A stretch of 64,000 bases of DNA from Isoetes taiwanensis (Eukaryota > Streptophyta > Lycopodiopsida > Isoetales > Isoetaceae), in assembly GCA_021234155.1 (NCBI GenBank), contig JAJEKV010000416.1, positions 124,001 through 188,000 on the forward strand, written 5' to 3'. The notes under the pieces are model-generated. The model was given only the letters and a program-made list of their open reading frames with translations. It had not been told where the DNA came from and did no database searches. Below, piece after piece: positions 62,240-64,000 of the stretch (positions within the stretch are counted from its first letter, which is position 1; the number at the start of each line of letters is the position of its first letter). The position numbers were made by a program, and so were the translations under genes.

Positions 62240-62830
62240 TCACATGTATACATCCAAATGGAGCCATTTGGGGCCCCATTTGAGCCCTCAAATGGCTTCA
62301 TGGCCTTTTGGGGTGCGGGCTTGAGTATACCACCCAAATGGCGCCATTTGGAGGGTGCGGAGGGTATATACCCCAAATGGCTTATGGAGCCATTTGGGGT
62401 GCCATTTGAGCCCTCAAATGGCTCCATGAAAGCCATTTGGGGGTGCCAGAGGGGGCGGTGTATACTCCTCAAATGGTGCCATTTGGGGGTGCCATGGGGC
62501 GGTATACCCCACATGGCACCTTCGAGGATGCAAATGGCGCCATTTTGCATCATGATTTTTTTTTTTTATTTTTATTTTATTTTATTTTTTTTTATTTTTT
62601 TTTTAAATTTTTTTTTTTTTTGGGGTAGGTATACCCCCCAAATGGCGCCATTTGGGGGGTGGTGGGGGGGGGGGGGGGGGGGGGGGGGGAAGGGGCATAC
62701 CCCCATTTAGGTTAGTTGCTAGGGGAGAGTATATACCCCCAAATGGGGGTTGGGGCGGGGTGGGGGGGAGGGGGAGGGGCGGTGTATAGCACGGGCACCC
62801 CCCATGGAGCCATTTGGGGAGCCAACGAGG
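62240..62830. repeat. Palindrome array built on AAATGGCGCCATTT
   Basis: At least nine copies of self-complementary words within 0.6 kb: AAATGGAGCCATTT (62258), CCATTTGAGCCCTCAAATGG (62276 and again near 62408), CCAAATGGCGCCATTTGG (62334 and 62638), AAATGGTGCCATTT (62472) and AAATGGCGCCATTT (62537). GTATACCCC and GGGGTGCCATTTG words lie between them. ORFs on both strands simply read through the palindromes. Confidence 0.9.
62552..62690 (+). repeat. Long T tract and G tract
   Basis: A T-rich run (about 62552-62622, only occasional A) is followed by a palindrome and then about 33 G-rich bases (62655-62690). Such runs are prone to sequencing error, and the G tract could form quadruplex DNA. Confidence 0.9.
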
Positions 62831-63050
62831 GGGCGATTATACATGCCATTTGGGGTAAAGAGAGCCACCCTTCATGGCAAGGGATGTTGATCCATTGAAT
62901 TTAGCAACGATGAGATCAATCTGTGGTGCCTATTGAACTTCCAATCATATCTTTGGGTGCGAGATAACATTGGTGAAGCAAAGAGGTGCATTTATTGGGT
63001 TGCCAAAGAAGGATGTAAAGGCTGGTTGAGGCTTGTATGCTATAAACATA

Positions 63051-63089
63051 TGTATGATACATGTGTACTACTCACGTGTATCATACATT
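63051..63089. repeat. Inverted repeat around TGTATGATACA
   Basis: TGTATGATACATGTG and CACGTGTATCATACA form arms of about 15 bp around a 7-8-nt loop, with one mismatch. A third TGTATGATACA lies at about 63131, followed by GTGTCATAC. A bare hairpin in AT-rich DNA. Confidence 0.75.
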
Positions 63090-64000
63090 AACCGAAAGGT
63101 CTATAAAATCTATTCATGTATCTTAAAAATATATGTATGATACATGGGTGTCATACCTGTGTACCTAACACATGCAGAAGGTGTATGAGTAAATATGTTT
63201 TCTAAATATTTCATGGTGGTGTATACAACCCCTGCATAAGGTCTATGATACAGGGTACTCAACCCCTGCATAAGATCTATACAACCCCCAAATAAAAAAA
63301 TTCCAATTTACTAAAAATTTTCCCATTATAATGAAATTGTGCATCTTACGTTTCCCGTTGTTTGTCCTGCACTATTAGAGGATAGCCAATAGCAGGATAG
63401 TGGGAATGCCACCATCATTATGACACCAGAACACAAGGCAATAGTATAGGTTCAAATCTTGCATGTTCTTAAATTGATACATACCTGTAAGCTAGTCATT
63501 GCAGGAATATGTTTGCTTAGTCATTATGTCAGTACCAACGCCCTTCCCCAAATGCAAGGCCGCCGCGATAAATTTCTTGTACTATTAATTGAAACAAAGT
63601 TATTGTGAAAAGAAGGAATAAACAAGCACACACACAAAATTTACACCAAGAAACCCAACGCCTAACCCAAAAAAAACTGGATCGAACTAGATTAGGGCAA
63701 GGAGGCGGCTGAGCAAAGCGGATGGGAGGACATGGAGAGAGGGAAGAGAGAGCGAGGCGAACAGGGAAGGAGGGCAAAGGGGCAGGGCAGGAGGTCGATT
63801 TGATAGGACAGGGCAGATCGGCAGGGCAAGGTGCTCGATCTGTAGAACAGCGGCGATTGGGGAGGCCGATTCATAGATCATGGCAGAGAAAGCAAAAAAA
63901 TGGGCCGAATCAGGCTGGATCTAAAGCCAGCTGGTTAAAAGCGGCTTAAGCAAGAGCCGAATCTTGCATGCAGGTACCCAGATGCCAGCAAATCAGTCTA
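63090..64000. other. No clear gene; GC/purine-rich end
   Basis: 63090-63660 is AT-rich with repeats of CCCCTGCATAAGGTCTAT (63228-63270). From 63690 the DNA becomes G/A-rich (GGCAGGGCAGGAGG words). An ATG in good context near 63880 opens only 14 codons. It could be the leader of a gene outside the window. Confidence 0.3.

Noticed and set aside
62227-62710. 150- and 108-codon ORFs on opposite strands
   Set aside because: They exist because the DNA is palindromic and T/G-homopolymeric; no codon bias or motif.

Overview
The window is repeat-rich eukaryotic nuclear DNA, most likely from a land plant. The evidence is a long-LTR Ty3/Gypsy element primed by initiator tRNA-Met and ending in a degenerate chromodomain, telo-box motifs (AAACCCTAA) beside its TATA box, a PLS-type pentatricopeptide (PPR) fragment, an FCP1-like domain of the plant DLNG type, tRNA-derived SINE sequence and very long (GA)n microsatellites. 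A seed-free plant such as a fern is my guess only. I see no rRNA, tRNA, CRISPR or bacterial-type operon. Nearly every protein-coding stretch is broken by stops or frameshifts, some of which may be assembly errors.

1-12.5 kb: a gene-like region. Several short open segments on the minus strand, bounded by good splice signals, look like exons of one unrecognised host gene (about 6.4-12.4 kb). A candidate 5.15-kb Helitron (1159-6312, minus) lies downstream of them. It carries a PPR E-motif fragment and a 417-bp foldback element.

12.5-24.2 kb: purine-rich repeat DNA split by a 7.85-kb DNA transposon (15304-23156) with matching inverted termini. It holds a decayed DDE-type transposase of a family I associate with animal genomes, an acidic ORF, and, on the opposite strand, a decayed coiled-coil gene and an FCP1/NIF-like HAD domain.

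24.2-56.4 kb: a nest of four copies (A-D) of one LINE family, all on the minus strand. LINE C is split by a 3.06-kb composite of direct and inverted repeats. LINE D is split by the 13.5-kb Gypsy element (32164-45693, TSD CTACA). LINE B is nearly full length (ORF1, endonuclease, RT) and is split by a 2867-bp Helitron (49195-52061). The paralogous LINEs supply the empty sites, so these insertion points can be read to the base or nearly so. Two copies of a tRNA-type SINE and a TIR element also lie here. Most of these elements touch (GA)n or (GGGA)n tracts.

The Gypsy element carries about 4.2 kb of extra sequence between primer-binding site and gag. It is organised as two cassettes, each preceded by a pair of ~66-bp hairpin repeats and a TATA box.

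56.4-64 kb: no gene I can defend. It holds purine-rich repeats, a ~535-bp tandem duplication, a 47-bp perfect duplication, a cluster of short inverted repeats around GCATCCTCAAGGTGCCATTT, and a striking palindrome array built on AAATGGCGCCATTT next to long T and G runs.
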